Shown: positions 62,341 through 64,000 of the stretch, piece by piece | Layout of the letters: each line of letters opens with the position of its first letter | Numbering within the stretch: the first letter of the stretch is position 1 | DNA from: Lamellibrachia columna | Lineage: Eukaryota; Annelida; Polychaeta; Sabellida; Siboglinidae | Reading direction: 5' to 3' | Assembly: GCA_963662155.1 (NCBI GenBank) | Contig: OY759269.1 | Span: 14,939,398-15,003,397, forward strand | DNA: 64,000 bases | The notes under the pieces: generated by a model | What the model was told of the DNA's origin: nothing | The model's input: only the letters and a program-made list of their open reading frames with translations | The model's database searches: none | Program-made: the position numbers and the translations under genes

Positions 62341-62655
62341 TATTTTTATTTATCATTCTGCGACAAAAAGAGCGTGTATGTATGGGTTTATGCAAGATTC
62401 AGAGACGGAACTCGTCGCCTCACACGTCGTCTACTATTGACGATATTACTGCTTTTGAAGCGAGACATAATTTCTTATCTCAATCAATAAACGTGTCTTA
62501 GACAGGACCTGTTTTCACTCAGATTTGACAGCCAACATTGGACGTATGGGGTTAATCCAAGTGAAGAGGAAATCCACCCCGTTTCATGGAGCGACAGCTG
62601 GCAGTGCCTTTGAACTGGCAACTCGCTCAATTAAATCTGACAACGATTACGCAAA

Positions 62656-63285
62656 CATTAAACCACCATTGACGTCGGTCACACTTCCTCGAGATAGCTA
62701 CCGACTCCAAGTGATTAAACCACCATTGACGTCGGTCACACTTCCTCGAGATAGCTACCGACTCCAAGTGATTAAACCACCATTGACGTCGGTCACACTT
62801 CCTCGAGATAGCTACCGACTCCAAGTGATTAAACCACCATTGACGTCGGTCACACTTCCTCGAGATAGCTACCGACTCCAAGTGATTAAACCACCATTGA
62901 CGTCGCTCACACTTCCTCGAGATAGCTACCGACTCCAAGTGATTAAACCACCATTGACGTCGCTCACACTTCCTCGAGATAGCTACCGACTCCAAGTGAT
63001 TAAACCACCATTGACGTCGCTCACACTTCCTCGAGATAGCTACCGACTCCAAGTGATTAAACCACCATTGACGTCGCTTACACTTCCTCGAGATAGCTAC
63101 CGACTCCAAGTGATTAAACCACCATTGACGTCGGTCACACTTCCTCGAGATAGCTACCGACTCCAAGTGATTAAACCACCATTGACGTCGGTCACACTTC
63201 CTCGAGATAGCTACCGACTCCAAGTGATTAAACCACCATTGACGTCGCTCACACTTCCTCGAGATAGCTACCGACTCCAAGTGAT
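62656..63285. repeat. 57-bp minisatellite, eleven units
   Basis: Nearly perfect units (attaaaccaccattgacgtc, cacttcctcgagatagctac, cgactccaagtg). The unit is 19 codons without stops on either strand, so frames of 262 (plus) and 217 (minus) codons stay open. A G/C variant (cgtcGGtc or cgtcGCtc) runs G,G,G,G,C,C,C,C,G,G,C. No evidence of a start, splice or domain. Confidence 0.95.
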
Positions 63286-63370
63286 TAACCTGAAGAATAC
63301 TCGCTCTACATGATTTTCCCTACCTCTCCTCGACTCTCCACTCTTCTCCCTCTCTGTCTCACTGTCTCCG

Positions 63371-63788
63371 GGTATATTATGTGTGTCTGTCTGTCTTTCT
63401 GTCTGGTTATCTCTCTCTCTGTCTGTCTGGTTAACTTTCTGTCTGTCTGCCTGGTTACCTGTCTGTCTGTATGTTTGTCTATCGGGTTATCTGTCTGTCT
63501 GTCTGATTATTTGTCTGTATGTATGTCTGTCCGTATGTCTGTCTGTCTGTCTGTCTGTCTGTCTGCCTGCCTGGTTACATGTCTGTCTGTCTGATTATTT
63601 GTCTGTCTGTCTGTGTGATTATCTGTCTGTCTGCTGTCTGTCCGTATGTATGTCTGTCTGCCTGGTGACCTGTCTGTCCGGTTATATGTATGTTTGTGCG
63701 TCTGTCTATCTTTTTGTTAACTGTCTGCATGTATGTTTGTCTATCTGTTTATGTATCTGTATGTCTGTCTGGTTATGTCTGGTCCTAC
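63371..63788. repeat. Degenerate (TGTC)n tract
   Basis: CTGT/CTGG tetramers with TATG variants; open frames rich in Cys, Leu, Ser and Val are artefacts. Confidence 0.9.
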
Positions 63789-64000
63789 TCCCCGCCCTTC
63801 TCCCACCAACCCTCCGTCCTCCTTCGTTCTTCCTCCTCGCCTAATTACAATTTGGGAAACAGTGCATTTTGAATATATTACATTTAACATGGCATATTCT
63901 AATTATCCCGTTAACACCACTACTGATTACTATGAATTAACCTACCTAAAAAACGTTCAATTTTACCATCAGTGTCCTCTCTGGAAACAGATCGCGTTGT

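Noticed and set aside
62525..63313. 262-codon repetitive protein
   Set aside because: The frame is open only because the 57-bp unit lacks stops in this frame; the minus strand is equally open, and no start context, splice site or domain was seen.

Overview
This window is invertebrate nuclear DNA. It has no operons. One spliced gene spans about 24 kb, with canonical GT/AG introns of 0.5 to 10 kb, and the rest is an extreme load of micro- and minisatellites, tRNA-derived SINEs, a MITE family and decayed LINEs. The gene is a bilaterian T-box gene of the Tbx1/10 (org-1) class. A lophotrochozoan such as a mollusc would fit, but the sequence does not prove the taxon.

The gene runs on the minus strand from 44669 (ATG) to 20519 (stop). 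I could join seven coding exons with every reading-frame phase agreeing: 44669-44417, 34937-34577, 24472-24199, 23385-23233, 22344-22277, 21781-21657 and 20862-20519. Together they give 1578 nt, or 525 residues: an N-terminal eh1-like motif and an alanine run, an acidic/lysine-rich linker, a complete T-box (about residues 178-369) and a Tyr/Pro-rich C-terminus. The two large introns (9.5 and 10.1 kb) separate the N-terminal exons. The 3' half is compact.

Layout. 1-20.2 kb is downstream of the gene and is intergenic: minisatellites, MITE, SINE and LINE scraps, and several GC-rich, ATTA-rich islands that look like non-coding regulatory candidates. 20.5-44.7 kb is the Tbx1/10 gene. Its introns hold minisatellites that abut splice sites, a (CTG)76 tract on the sense strand, a dead RTE-like LINE, a dead CR1-like LINE and several long (AT)n arrays. 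44.7-46.5 kb is the CpG-rich 5' flank. 47-58 kb is mostly simple repeats, including a 0.8 kb (CTG)n/(CAC)n tract, a 0.77 kb GTGYA pentamer tract and a 0.39 kb AT tract, with SINEs and one ATTA-rich candidate enhancer. 58.8-62.1 kb holds the most unusual item: three related short ORFs on the minus strand (71, 41 and 44 residues), each a predicted single-pass membrane peptide with the same first 16 positions aligned without gaps. They share upstream motifs, and two of them share a near-identical 355-bp non-coding block. 62.6-63.8 kb is a 57-bp minisatellite and a CTGT-rich tract.

Most long open frames in the window are artefacts of repeats whose unit length is a multiple of three (18, 21, 24, 33, 54, 57 bp) or of dinucleotide arrays, and I have not called them as genes.
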